Source: Linnemannia elongata (lineage: Eukaryota > Mortierellomycota > Mortierellomycetes > Mortierellales > Mortierellaceae). Taken from it: 64,000 nt of DNA. The position numbers and the translations under genes were made by a program. The stretch's first letter is position 1. Every line of letters begins with the position of its first letter. Below the pieces are notes generated by a model that was not told the DNA's origin, ran no database searches, and was given only the letters and a program-made list of their open reading frames with translations. Shown here piece after piece: positions 24,201 through 34,755 of the stretch. Where the stretch lies: NCBI GenBank assembly GCA_036320915.1, contig JAXBDG010000017.1:1302001-1366000 (forward strand), in the 5' to 3' direction.

Positions 24201-24841
24201 TATCGACTCTACTACTACCTTATTTTGGACTTCGCTAACTTCTCTCTCACTTCTGTCATTTGTTATGATATCTTAGCACGCATAGCAATACGCAGAGTGA
24301 TGCGAGCACAGACGGAGGGAACAAGTCTCCACTTGCGAACCTGAAGCGGACAAGAGTGTTTCGAAAGTCGGGACTTAGCACGGCGGTGACTAGAGGTGGA
24401 AACGACGATGACGACGATGAGGATGAGGACTCTGACAATGGTAGGATGAACGTAGACAAGATGAACGGAGAAGACGGTGGTGGAGAGGACGATGACGATG
24501 ATAAGGGCATGAGTACCCAGGATAGCGACAGTGACATTGATGATGAGAGCGGGTCCGACAGCCAGCAGGGTTATAGTGATGCAGCTAGTGACGCGAGTGG
24601 GTCTGCTGTGCGGCAACGCAAGAGAAGGCGCCGGAGCTTTGGAAAGAACGGCGGCGGTCTTGCGGATACCGTTGGTGATGGTGATGAAGATGACGATGAA
24701 GATGGTATGGACGCCGATGACGAGGTGACGATGGACCACACGCAGACGATGCAACAGAGCCAGGAGGATGACGACGACGATGATGATGATTTCTTGAATG
24801 ACCTCGAGAATGATTTAGATGCGCAGCTAAACGACGAATAG
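21255..24841 (+). CDS. FCP1: FCP1-type RNA polymerase II CTD phosphatase
   Basis: Dephosphorylates the C-terminal heptad repeats of Pol II, recycling it between rounds of transcription. Eleven exons: 21255..21511, 21634..21778, 21895..22044, 22147..22202, 22310..22467, 22577..22693, 22791..23209, 23309..23392, 23510..23686, 23800..24149, 24277..24841; 825 residues, all in phase. An N-terminal biotinyl-lipoyl-like stretch leads to a Cys-rich CxxCC segment. Next comes the FCPH/HAD catalytic domain, with nucleophile motif DLDQT (158-162), YELHIYTMGTRNYA and VIDDRADVW. A BRCT domain follows (about 470-560; GVNIVFSSVIP, VTHVVAAKAGTQK, VRPEWLYHS). The C-terminus is acidic and ends DFLNDLENDLDAQLNDE, resembling the TFIIF-binding tail of FCP1. 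Divergent from GDI1. Confidence 0.95.
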
Positions 24842-25816
24842 GACAAGCGACCTCTAGTTGTTCTTCTGTAGCTTGTAGCAATAGCGTGTTTTTCCTTTTC
24901 ATCTTTTCAAATGTATGCTCTTGTACCTCTTTCCAGTCTCTGTTTTCTGGCGCATGCTCATATCAAAATGGCAGGGCACCTCGCCACTTTATTTTCGTAC
25001 GCCTCCAAAGGCTATTCAGGCGTGGGAGATTGAATGTACTCTGAGTGAAACTAAAAAAAAACTCAATCTAGAGTTGGATGTTGAAGTGCAGATATACTGA
25101 TTGTCATTCGATGGTTTTTTTTTGCTCCAGGTGGCAAGAAGGTGATACCAATAGAATTATGTCCGTTCCTGAAATGAGTGTGAAAGAAAACATATACGCG
25201 TCGGGTTAATTAGCTTTTTTGTGTGCCTGGAACGCGTATTGTCTCGCTTTGTTTGTTGTCTTTTTAGTTAATCATAACGGCCTCGATTATTTGTTTTTTT
25301 TTATGGGGCGTTTGTACCTCTTGACGCATACCTCGGCGTCCATCCATTTTCGAATTCCTAGCGCCCCATATCCATTGTCCTCCCCACTTCTGTTCTTTTC
25401 AGTCGAGTTGTCAAAAAACGTGGGCGTTTGGTGCCTTGTCGTGTGCGGTTTGCTTTGCGATACGTACTGCTTTTTGCATTGGTACCCTCACTTTTTCTTA
25501 TCCCGCTCGCATTTTTTTCTTTTGGTATCCGTCCCGTACTTCCGTCCTCCGTCTTTCTATCCCCCTTCTGTCTTTTTGCTGACGTGTGTAACATGGTGAG
25601 TTTAGTCAAGCAAAAATGCAAAAGGCAAGTGCAATGGGACATAGAATTGCTGGTATTGTTTGAAGGAGGGATTTTGTTTTTGTTTGGTTTTGCCACGTTC
25701 CTTTAATGTCCTTCTTCGTAGGCAACTCCTCCCCTAATTCCCTTTAGTTACCTTCAGTTGCATCCCAGGACTAAGATCCCCTTTATGCCTTATGTCGCGC
25801 GTGGTAAGACGACGGG
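24842..25816. other. Intergenic after FCP1
   Basis: FCP1 3' flank followed by T-rich sequence with no recognised gene. The frame at 25219-25599 is low-complexity hydrophobic and not supported. Confidence 0.55.
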
Positions 25817-26356
25817 ATGGGAAAAGTGGCGAGAACATCAAGCCACAACTCGTTTCCTGAAGGTTCCAAAGTAATGACCCTTGATCCTATTCGTAGCGGC
25901 AAGCTCACTCCTATATATGAAGGCCCGTACACAGTTGTCCGACGAACAACTGGCGGCACGTATGAACTTAGAGACGGCACTGGTGTTTTACTCGGCCGCA
26001 GGTACGCTCCATCACAGCTTAAACTTGTGCTAGAAGATGTTGAGAACCAGCTTCCTGTCTTTGAGATCTAAAAAATCCTTGCTCACCGTCCTCATCCTAC
26101 TAAGAAGGGGGAGTGGGAGTATCGGGCGAAATGGACAGGTTATGCTGAAAAGGATAGCACCTGGGAACCAGAAGAAAATTTTATAGAAAAGAAATGCATT
26201 AGAGACTACTGGAAAAAGTACAACGAACAAAGGCAAGAGACCAGTTCTAACAAAGTACACAGATCCAACTCACTGCATGCGCGAAGCAAGCGAACAATCG
26301 CAAATCGCACACCATCCCCATCAGTTCGCAGATCCAAGCGAAGAAGGCAGCAATAA
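25817..26356 (+). pseudogene. Ty3/gypsy chromovirus integrase tail with chromodomain, interrupted
   Basis: Translation gives the C-terminal end of a Ty3/gypsy integrase (MTLDPIRSGKLTPIYEGPY, then YAPSQLKLVLED) followed in the same frame by a chromodomain (EWEYRAKWTGY, STWEPEENF). The chromodomain would steer integration to marked chromatin. A TAA at 26069-26071 sits where related elements usually have a sense codon before KIL, so the copy is broken. Upstream integrase, RNase H, reverse transcriptase and gag are absent, so only the 3' end of pol remains. The left boundary is not resolved. Confidence 0.85.
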
Positions 26357-26760
26357 GGATCAGAACGCTAAAGAGGTTTTTTATGCCAACGTGTTTTTTA
26401 TCCCCACAACATTAACATCACACCCGAGGTTTTACCTAAAGGTTTTTTTCCCTCACTATGACATATTCCAGAGGTTTTACCATGTGGTATTTTCCCTCAT
26501 AAACAACAACAAATAGAACAAGGTTTTTAGTTATTCTTTTTTTACCCTCATAGTATGCCTGTAGCAGCGAGTTCGACAGATATGTCGTACTCTCCATTGG
26601 AGGGGAGTTATGTAACTTATGTGCTATAAAGCGCCACCAACTGCTACTGGCATACATACCGATGTCACGTGGGTCATTCAGGGTATACATACCCTGAATG
26701 TGCCTGAATAAACAGATCCCGGTCTCTTTCCCATTCTATGATCTTTCACGGACGACATCA
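26357..26760 (+). mobile_element. Probable 3' end and LTR remnant of the Ty3/gypsy copy
   Basis: Between the pol remnant and the next gene are several degenerate GAGGTTTT-type units (26375-26525), then a purine run (about 26597-26606) that could be a polypurine tract. After this comes sequence with TATAAA (26625), a near-perfect palindrome and AATAAA (26707), as in an LTR. No second LTR copy is in the window, so the boundaries are tentative. Confidence 0.45.
26675..26700. repeat. Near-perfect 26-bp palindrome
   Basis: Arms CATTCAGGGTAT and ATACCCTGAATG are perfect 12-base inverted repeats separated by two bases. A CACGTG lies just upstream (26666-26671). The palindrome sits in the putative LTR remnant. 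Confidence 0.8.
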
Positions 26761-27099
26761 CCTTTCAATCCGTCCCTAAAGATGTCGATCACTATTGTTT
26801 GGAGGTGAAGTATAAAGACCAAAGGGAGGAAAAGAGGAGCGAGATGTGAAGTAAATTATTTTCTTGACGGATCTGTCTCTCCTTTTACTCGAGACTTTCG
26901 AGAAATGGAAAAGAGAGGCCTGCTTGTCGGCGGCTGCAACAGACCTAACAGGCCCAAGGGGCGAGGAGACAGCATCCTTCAATTAACATTGGATCGAGAG
27001 CCAGGGCGGCACATTGTTCTCTCTTATTTTTTGCACTATCGGCCCACTCATGAAAGAGAATAATATGTCTGTTATTTATTCAAGACAGGGGCCATCGAG

Positions 27100-30000
27100 C
27101 TACTCCTCATCGTCAGATTCAACTCCTTCGGAGTCCATATAGTCGTCTTGCTTGTCTCCTTCCATCAGAGAGTCGTCAATGGCACCACGCTGGACCAACA
27201 ACTTCTTTTGCATTGGACCAAGGCCAATCGTACACTTGAGCGCAAGACCGTCGGCGTGGAGAACCGCAAGATTGGTGCCCCAGAGTAGCTTGACAACAAC
27301 ATCCTCACCATCGCTCGACACTCGCCAGACCCGGACAGATTCATCCTCGCAGCCGGTGACAAATTCCATAGGGTGGGTCGGACTCCAGGCAATGTCAAGG
27401 ACGCAGTCAAAGTAACCACGGACCGTCGATACACACGACCAGCCCTCAGTATCGCCTGGTGGTCGCCGCCTGCGCCAGAGTCGAACTGTTTTGTCTTCAC
27501 TGCCGCCGCCGGAAGCAATCCATTCGCCGCAAGGTGAGTAGCAAACGCATTTCACCTCCGCCCTGTATCCTCTCAGCTCGATAGCACGCTCCTCAGACTG
27601 CAAGACCCAAAGGTAGATCGAACCATTAGCGGTTCCGACTGCGAGCTTCTGGCCGTCCGGTGAAAACGACATCGCCGTAATCCCCCGGTCACTCAACTTT
27701 TTGGACGTTATTAGACGCTTCGATTGAGGATCGAAGATCCAGATGGTGCCACTCCAAGTACCCACTGCAAGTTGATGTCCTGTCGCCGAGAATGCCAAGC
27801 AGTCGATCCATTTAAGAGTGGGTCCGCCCTTCTCAATAAGTACGTGCACTTGTTGAGTGCTGGCAAGGTCCCACAGCGTTACGGTATTGTCTTCGCCAAC
27901 AGAAGCGATCCAACAATAGCAAGGCGACATGGCAACGCAGTTCACCGCGCTGGACCCTTTCAGAATAGTCTTCAGACTTCCTGCCTGAAGCTCCCATAAT
28001 CGAATAGACTTATCTTGAGTAGCGGTCACGGTTGGGAAGCCATTCAATGAATATGTCACGGACTTGACTAATAGGGATTCCGGCAACTCGACCGAAAGTG
28101 GTCTGGACACTCCTGTCAGAGAGCTCCATTTCTTGACGGTGTGGTTGCTGTCGACTGTAAGAATATATTGGCCATTCGGAGAGTACACTGTCTTCCGTAC
28201 TGGCCCAAGTGGATCCTGCTGCTCAACACTCGACGTCAAAATAGAGTCCACATCCCACAGTCGCACCCTTTTGTCTTCGCCACCCGATGCGATCTGAAGG
28301 CCATTTGGAGAAAAGACAACATCGAACACTAAATTCTTGTGGCTTGACAGCGTGTTAATGAGAGCGCCTGTCGACGCGTCCCATAGTTTCACTGTATTGT
28401 CCCAACTACAAGAAGCGATCCACCGGCTGTCTGGAGAAAACACAATCCCCGTAACGGCTTTGGTATGGCCAAGCAGGACAGGACCTGGCTCTCCAGACAT
28501 CGCGTGCCAAAGCTGAAATCCGCCCTCGATATGACCAGAAGAAAGCCACCGTCCATCAGTAGAAAAGGCCAGACTGTACACCCATTCCAAAGAAGACTTC
28601 AGAACAACCCCCGGCTCTCCGTTCTCTGAGTTCCATAACCGAATCGTATCATAGGAACTGCCCGACACCAGCCACTCTCCGTTCAGAGAGTACTTGACGC
28701 ACAAGACCCTGCCCGCGTGACCCTCCAAGACAAAGCGACTCTCTCCGGTCTGAGAATCCCACACCCGTACTGTTTTGTCATCGCTGGATGAGGCAATATG
28801 CTTGCCACATGGTGAAAAGGTAACAGAGTTCACATTATCGCTGTGTCCTTCCATGACGAACATCTCTTGGCCGCTGGCACAATCCCACAGCCTAACCAAA
28901 CCATGGCGTCCTACAAACACAACCCTTGTGCAGTTGGGTGAAAATGCCATAGTTTCGACAACATCCGGTGCTGTAAATGAGCTGATCCTCGTCCATGATG
29001 AGGTGTCGTAAATGCTAACGTCGATTCCGCAACCATATTGTCCCTCTCCCACGGCAAGCATTCTTCCATCGACCGAGTAGGCACAGGCTCGCACACTGTC
29101 TTCCAACTCCAGGTATGGGAGTTCCCCAAATTGGACACCATCCATCTGTGCGCCGCTCAAATCCGCCTTTCGCAACCAGCTCCTCGAAAGATTGACACCC
29201 CTCATGTCTGCTCTTTGGAACTGCGCATGGTCAAACTGACCACCGGAAAGGTCAGCACCGGCGATCTTGACGCCGCGGAGATCGGCTCCGTGGAAGGTCA
29301 AACCGGCTCGGACGAGAATCGTTATGGCGTTGGTTGCGGCAACGGCAGCGTTGGTGTCGGTCTTGGACAGGTCGATTGCAGCGCGGAGGTGTTGCTCGAA
29401 ATCAGGGGTTGACTTGACCCGATCGCAGAGGAACTGGATGATCGATGGCTTTGCAAGTAGGTTCATCTGGAACAAGGGGTTGTTGCCGTCCGACGAAAGA
29501 GCGTCGGGGAATGCGGTCTCAGATTTGGGATCCATGTCTTTCTTCACACTCTCGATAGGGTTGTAGATGACGCGTGAGAGAAAATACTCCAGCATGGACC
29601 GGTGGAAAAAGCGGTACTGGTTGCCGGTGCGCGTCAACGGGGAAGCCTCACGGAGCAACTTGGCCTCGGAATCAGAGCCAAAGAACACCGCCTTCCAAGA
29701 GTTCTTATCTTTTCGATGGACATACTCGACAACTGGGTGTCCGTCCTGCTCCTGGAAGATCGCAGCAGCCAGACCCATCAGGTATTCGATTCCGCATCGA
29801 ATAAAGCTGTCGTTGACCAAATGCTCCAGAGTGTCTCGATCCTCTTTGGACAGCGCATTGTTTCTCTCCAGTCGTCGTTGGTTGACCCCGAGCCAGTGGT
29901 CCACAAATGTATCGTAGAGTTTGACGCGAGTGATCTTGATCGTCGACATCTCCTGCTTCCCATGAGTGACATCTGGCAGGGCCTCCAATGCGAGCGACAG

Positions 30001-32520
30001 AAGGAAGGGGTTCCTGACCAGATCCAAAAGGTTGGGAATGGTGGTCAACTTGTCCATGTAGTCCTTTGCCACCCAAGGGCGTGGCTCTAGAGGCACGTAC
30101 TGCTCGACATAGCTCACGATCTGCTCCTTGGAGAAAGGGGCAATGACAGCTTCTTCAAAGAGATCCGGAGCTGGACGGTCATAGTGGCCACCTCCCTGAG
30201 GCACAAATCGGTTGTGGTAGTCAGGGCCGAGATACTGGGTGCGGCAGGTGATGACCATCTTGACCTTCCACTGACCAGGGCGGTTGAAGAGGTTGGAGGT
30301 GTGGAGGTTGGTGCTGAGCTGGCTTTCATCGTACCCATCACAGATGATAATGAAACGACGATGCTGCTTCAGCTCCTGTACCTGTGTCTCCGAAAAGCCA
30401 TGCTCCTTGAGTTGCTCACTCATCAGCTCCTTGACTGGTCGATTGATAGCTGGAAGGTTGATGAACAATGGAATCCGGCCGCCGATGGTGTAAGAGCGCA
30501 AGAGCTCCACTTCGAGGTGTTTGTTGAATGTCGATTTTCCTGCTCCTGAATCGCCAAGGATCAAAATGACTTGGCGCTCGCTGGAGAGGAATTTCTGAAC
30601 CTTGTTCATGAGAAGGAAGAGGTCCTTGTCGGACGCTTGGAGGTTGGCCTTGGCCATTGGGGGGATGTAGATGCGCTGGCGTGCCTCCTTGAGGCGCTGC
30701 AGACGTACCCTGCGGAGTTCGTACTCAAGATACTGGATCTTCTGGGCGCGGATGAGCAGCGGAGATGACTCTGGCAGCGACAGGCGACTCTTTAGCGGGT
30801 AAAAGGCAATGCTAGGGACGATGGTGCCATTCAAGGACAAATTATGCAAAACAACAAGGGTATGGCCTTTGATATCCGCATCCGGTGACTCCGAAAGCTG
30901 GGCCAAAACAGCTTGAACCCATTGCTTGACCGCGATATGTTGTTTCCAGCCAGGAAGGCCCGAGTACAGCGCCCCAAGAAAGTCGACGGCATGTTGTCGA
31001 GTGAGAGGATCCCAAAGCGTGTCCATAGCAATCTCTCCAAGGATGTGGCAGATACCCACCTGGAAGAGTCGCCCACCGCGACAATTGGCCTCACAGACTG
31101 CTTGGTTGAACTCGGCAAGGCGACCCTCTCGAACAAAAATCCTAGCAGCCAATAGAATCAGGTACCACTCGTGCTTGGTTCCACTGCGGAGACCGTACAC
31201 AAGGCTCTGCATTGCTCCTAAGCGACCCTTCTGCGATGCCTGCATGCCTTCTAACATCGCCATTATGACCTCGTACGTTTGTCCTGCTGCTTCGCGGAGT
31301 GTGTCGAGACTGTTGAAGAGGTTGGCGGGATCCAGCTTGCAGACGGATGTCGCTCCCAATGTCGCCATGGCGAGGCCCCCACTGAAGCGCAAAACTGCCT
31401 GCAATGTTGACTCGTCATCCGGAATGTACTGACAGGCTTGGAGGGCGTAGTCGACCTGGAATTGTAGGATAGGGTCGTCGATGTCCTTGAGTTCCATCAG
31501 GGCTGCCACTAAAGGTTGGTGTTGTTCGAGACGGTTGGCACCTTTGACTGAACTGTTGACCATGACATCAAGAAGGCGGCAGATGGCAATAAGGATCTGG
31601 TACATGTACTCGGAAGATGGCTTGTGCGTCCCACGCAGACGGAGTCGCAAAACGGCCAGAGTCTTGACTAGTTCATCATCCTCCAGGTAGCCAGGAGAAG
31701 CACACTCGACCAACTGGACTAGTCCTTGGAGAAGAGTGACATCCAGGGTAGTGTCTCGCTCAAACTTGGCGATAAAGCAAGACAGCAGGCTGCGATAAAT
31801 GTCACGATCGAGGACGGGTCCGAGAATAACGATCTCCTTGATGAGAGCAGGTCCTTTGATGTCGTCCTTAGCAAACTCCTGGACAACTTTGGCGACCAGC
31901 CAGCGGAGGTGGTCTTGCTGAATGGGATCCTGACTAATGACGTTGATCCATGCGCGCTCAGACTCATTAGGCTCCCATGCCTGCGGTCCATTGACTCCCA
32001 AATCCTGAGTCTCCCTTCTGCTGGTTTCCTGTATGTCGCTACCTGACTCTGTGGCCTGTCCCTCAGTTGCCGCAGCTGCAAGCGAAATGATCGCCTGACT
32101 GTCGATGAGGAGTCTGCAGCAGTAGACCAATTGCTGCGTATTCTCAATGCAGCCCAGAAGGGCCGGAAAGTCAGTTTTAACGATAGGCTTAGGCAGGTTC
32201 TCCAGGAAGATATCCGAGATAGATTTGGCTAACGCGAGAGGCGTCGATAAGGGTTTATCCTCTGGATCGCTTGTGGAAACTGACTGATTGTCGTTCGTGA
32301 TGTTTTCGCTAGGCTGCAAAATAACAGGAGGTGCTGCAAGTTGAGGAGGAGCTTGAGCGGTCAACGACTGGTTGGAGGTTTCGTGCTTGAGCTTCTTATT
32401 CTTGGGCCTGGGAAGATCCAAGTGTTCTAGAGAAATGTCCCGCTTCCTGGCGGGTTGGTTGTTGTTGGGGTCGTTGCCGTCTGCAGGAGTAGGTGGCTGG
32501 ACAGAAGAGTTGTTGGTCAT
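27100..32520 (-). CDS. STAND NTPase: NACHT, pentapeptide-like stretch, 14 WD40 repeats
   Basis: Large NLR-like signalling ATPase in one uninterrupted 1806-residue frame. The N-terminal ~600 residues are mostly helical-looking with no named domain recognised. The NACHT domain starts with Walker A GDSGAGKST (about 654-662); Walker B is IIICDGYDE (about 725), followed by the NACHT-type helical region. About residues 1077-1125 hold ADLRG/ADLSG-type pentapeptide repeats. I count 14 WD40 repeats from about 1135 to 1750, for example VTFSPCGKHIASSSDDKTVR, enough for two seven-bladed propellers; the C-terminus is acidic. Start at Met 32520: the frame continues upstream, but a TCATTAG acceptor-like site on the minus strand lies just before it, suggesting a 5'-UTR intron. 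AATAAA follows the stop within about 30 nt. Fungal relatives act in non-self recognition or stress signalling; the role here is unknown. Confidence 0.9.
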   Translation of the reverse strand: MTNNSSVQPPTPADGNDPNNNQPARKRDISLEHLDLPRPKNKKLKHETSNQSLTAQAPPQLAAPPVILQPSENITNDNQSVSTSDPEDKPLSTPLALAKSISDIFLENLPKPIVKTDFPALLGCIENTQQLVYCCRLLIDSQAIISLAAAATEGQATESGSDIQETSRRETQDLGVNGPQAWEPNESERAWINVISQDPIQQDHLRWLVAKVVQEFAKDDIKGPALIKEIVILGPVLDRDIYRSLLSCFIAKFERDTTLDVTLLQGLVQLVECASPGYLEDDELVKTLAVLRLRLRGTHKPSSEYMYQILIAICRLLDVMVNSSVKGANRLEQHQPLVAALMELKDIDDPILQFQVDYALQACQYIPDDESTLQAVLRFSGGLAMATLGATSVCKLDPANLFNSLDTLREAAGQTYEVIMAMLEGMQASQKGRLGAMQSLVYGLRSGTKHEWYLILLAARIFVREGRLAEFNQAVCEANCRGGRLFQVGICHILGEIAMDTLWDPLTRQHAVDFLGALYSGLPGWKQHIAVKQWVQAVLAQLSESPDADIKGHTLVVLHNLSLNGTIVPSIAFYPLKSRLSLPESSPLLIRAQKIQYLEYELRRVRLQRLKEARQRIYIPPMAKANLQASDKDLFLLMNKVQKFLSSERQVILILGDSGAGKSTFNKHLEVELLRSYTIGGRIPLFINLPAINRPVKELMSEQLKEHGFSETQVQELKQHRRFIIICDGYDESQLSTNLHTSNLFNRPGQWKVKMVITCRTQYLGPDYHNRFVPQGGGHYDRPAPDLFEEAVIAPFSKEQIVSYVEQYVPLEPRPWVAKDYMDKLTTIPNLLDLVRNPFLLSLALEALPDVTHGKQEMSTIKITRVKLYDTFVDHWLGVNQRRLERNNALSKEDRDTLEHLVNDSFIRCGIEYLMGLAAAIFQEQDGHPVVEYVHRKDKNSWKAVFFGSDSEAKLLREASPLTRTGNQYRFFHRSMLEYFLSRVIYNPIESVKKDMDPKSETAFPDALSSDGNNPLFQMNLLAKPSIIQFLCDRVKSTPDFEQHLRAAIDLSKTDTNAAVAATNAITILVRAGLTFHGADLRGVKIAGADLSGGQFDHAQFQRADMRGVNLSRSWLRKADLSGAQMDGVQFGELPYLELEDSVRACAYSVDGRMLAVGEGQYGCGIDVSIYDTSSWTRISSFTAPDVVETMAFSPNCTRVVFVGRHGLVRLWDCASGQEMFVMEGHSDNVNSVTFSPCGKHIASSSDDKTVRVWDSQTGESRFVLEGHAGRVLCVKYSLNGEWLVSGSSYDTIRLWNSENGEPGVVLKSSLEWVYSLAFSTDGRWLSSGHIEGGFQLWHAMSGEPGPVLLGHTKAVTGIVFSPDSRWIASCSWDNTVKLWDASTGALINTLSSHKNLVFDVVFSPNGLQIASGGEDKRVRLWDVDSILTSSVEQQDPLGPVRKTVYSPNGQYILTVDSNHTVKKWSSLTGVSRPLSVELPESLLVKSVTYSLNGFPTVTATQDKSIRLWELQAGSLKTILKGSSAVNCVAMSPCYCWIASVGEDNTVTLWDLASTQQVHVLIEKGGPTLKWIDCLAFSATGHQLAVGTWSGTIWIFDPQSKRLITSKKLSDRGITAMSFSPDGQKLAVGTANGSIYLWVLQSEERAIELRGYRAEVKCVCYSPCGEWIASGGGSEDKTVRLWRRRRPPGDTEGWSCVSTVRGYFDCVLDIAWSPTHPMEFVTGCEDESVRVWRVSSDGEDVVVKLLWGTNLAVLHADGLALKCTIGLGPMQKKLLVQRGAIDDSLMEGDKQDDYMDSEGVESDDEE

Positions 32521-33450
32521 GTTGCGAGTTCTAATGATTACAATGACAATAGCTGCGTTGTTAGCAGTGCAACTAACACAATGGTTACGGCATGTCCTCA
32601 GAGATAGAGGGCGCATTGCCTTTACCTTCTTGGTTGCTAAATTACGATGTTTGTGCGGAGAAGCCAGGCGTTGTCTCGTCTAACGAAAAACAAATAGAAC
32701 TAAAATTAATGGGCTAGCTTGTTTACTCCCATACATTTTCCCGTACTTGTACTGTACATATGGTACAGTGCAAACAGAACACATCGCGTATACTTACAGG
32801 TGTGAAGGAGGCCTTTTCTTCTTTTTTTTCTCTTTTTTTTGTTCCTTCAAAGACTGGCAGCGGTCAACTTGTCTGCCGAAGACGACTGGTTGTCTGCGTA
32901 AGAAGAAGGAGGGAGACGCTGGTGAGCAATTGGCTGCTTTGGGAGCTCAAAAACATCATCCTTGAGTTCTTGCCTTACTTTCACATACTTACTTCGTGCG
33001 CTTGGCGCACTCTTGAAGAGCCAAGTTCGGTCTGGTATGGTCCGAGTATAAAGGTTTAGGGTTTATTGACTAGAGGGCAGGTGGCAAGGAGAGAAGAGAG
33101 AATAGAGTAAGGGAAGCCAGTCTTGAAGAAACACAGGAGCGCTTTTCTTTTTTCCTTGTTCCTTGTTCGTGTTTGGTGTTTTTGACTGTCAACGACGTAC
33201 TTCCTCTTGGACACGGTTGTTAGTTTGTTCCAAGGTGCTGATTCCAGACGTAGGAATCTGATGAATGTAAAAAGTAGCGGAAGGGTGGATGTTGAATTAG
33301 CGGAGGGTGTTACTGATACAAGGAGAGAGGATTATGAAGGTGGCGGAAGGGAAGTGGCGAAGGATAGAAAAAAAAGGAAGTGACAAGGAAGAAAAAGAGA
33401 TGAAGAGGGCAGGAAAGCAAAAGAGATGGGGAATCCGAGCCCATCCCACA
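32521..33450. other. 5' flank of the NACHT/WD40 gene
   Basis: Promoter or leader region on the minus strand. No gene recognised. Confidence 0.5.
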
Positions 33451-33454
33451 TCTC

Positions 33455-33729
33455 TCTATCTCTCTTCTCTTCTCTCTTCTCTCTTCTCTCTACTAAAACA
33501 AAATCGGTGCACGTCTCTCTTCTCTCTTCTCTTCTCTCTTCTCTCTTCTCTTCTCTTCTCTTCTCTTCTCTTCTCTTCTCTTCTCTTCTCTTCTCTCTTC
33601 TCTTCTCTTCTCTTCTTTTCTCTTCTCTTCTCTTCTCTCTTCTCTTCTCTTCTCTTCTCTTCTCTTCTCTTTTCTCTCTTCTCTTCTCTTCTCTTCTCTC
33701 TTCTCTCTTCTCTTCTCTTCTCTTCTCTC
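33455..33729. repeat. Long TTCTC/CTTCT microsatellite
   Basis: About 270 bp of nearly pure TTCTC/TCTCTTC repeats, interrupted once at 33489-33510. Both the interruption and the right end begin with a near-identical CTCTACTAAxACAAAATC motif, and a related copy occurs at about 34101. Long open frames in all phases are repeat translation. Confidence 0.92.
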
Positions 33730-34004
33730 TACTAATACAAAATCTTTGCGCGACAAAATCGTTGCGCGCAGTCACTTAGACGGTCAAGTGACTTAGTTCG
33801 CCGTCACACACTTAGCTCGCTGTCACACTTTCGATAAATCACCTGCCCTGACAACAAGGAGAGGAAGGTTGGTTGACAGTCTGGAAGTGGATAGGGAGGA
33901 GGATGGGATGGGATAATGAGCGTAACGCTGTTTTTTGCTCTTTGATCGTTCGTTGGCTCGAGTGCACTCTCCACCTTATCGCGTTTCAGTGCTTCACTGC
34001 TTCA

Positions 34005-34034
34005 GGGACATCAGGGACATCAGGGACATAGGGA
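34005..34034. repeat. Short AGGGACATC direct repeats
   Basis: Three tandem copies of about nine bases, the last one changed to AGGGACATA. Confidence 0.7.
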
Positions 34035-34246
34035 CAATTTGTTTGCTTTTCTTTTTTCTATTGCAGTGTGTTTTCTCTACTTTGCATACAGTATCGATCA
34101 ATCTCTCTAATAAAACAAAATCAGAACAAAGCAAAAGAACAAAAGTAGCAAACATTATTCATCACAGTACCAGAGATGTCGCACTACTACACGCTATGAC
34201 AGCAAGGTACCAAGCTGACTATCACCACCCAAAAAATCACCACCAG

Positions 34247-34281
<35 letters not shown>
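34247..34281. repeat. 35-base A homopolymer
   Basis: Uninterrupted A run. It could be the tail of a retrotransposed copy, but no recognisable body lies to its left. Confidence 0.9.
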
Positions 34282-34283
<2 letters not shown>

Positions 34284-34415
34284 AAAGTGTGATGGCCCAA
34301 CGCTCAGAATATTAAAGCAGAGGAGATGGTAAGGAAGCGGGTACAGGGAAGCGGGTACAGTGATACAGAGGGCAAAAAAAGAACAAAATGAGAGAAAGAA
34401 AGAAGAGGGATGAGT

Positions 34416-34531
34416 AGTGTTTTCTCATCGAATATTCGATCCTGTTGAGTCCACTGTAAAAGTCGAGCCCAATAATTATTCGAATTGAACGTTGGGTCTC
34501 GCACGGACTCAAATATTCGATGAGAAACACT
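34416..34531. repeat. 116-bp inverted-repeat (hairpin) element
   Basis: The terminal arms AGTGTTTTCTCATCGAATAT (from 34416) and its complement ending at 34531 pair over about 22 bases with one length difference in a T run. A second internal pair, TTGAGTCC (34445-34452) and GGACTCAA (34505-34512), extends the fold. It looks like a very small MITE or a structured transcript. Confidence 0.65.
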
Positions 34532-34755
34532 GCTAAGAGCTAAAGTAAAAAAGGAAAAGGCACATTTCCCATCGACACAAGGTGTTCAGGTGTTCAGTCA
34601 CCCAGATCGCGATAGCAATCTTAGAGCTCCTTCCTCATTTTCAGGCTATCCATTCAAAATACTGATACTGGGGCGAAACGGTGCCTTTAATGCTTCGCCG
34701 TCTCCCTCTCCGTCTCCCTCTCCCTCCGCGAGCGGACGCCGTGGGCTCTAAGCTA

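Noticed and set aside
33332..33775. Lys/Arg/Glu-rich and Ser/Leu-rich long frames
   Set aside because: Translations of the TTCTC microsatellite in all phases.
33738..33840. Possible transposon end (repeated TTGCGCG and GTCACTTAG)
   Set aside because: Short local repeats only; no inverted partner or target duplication found.
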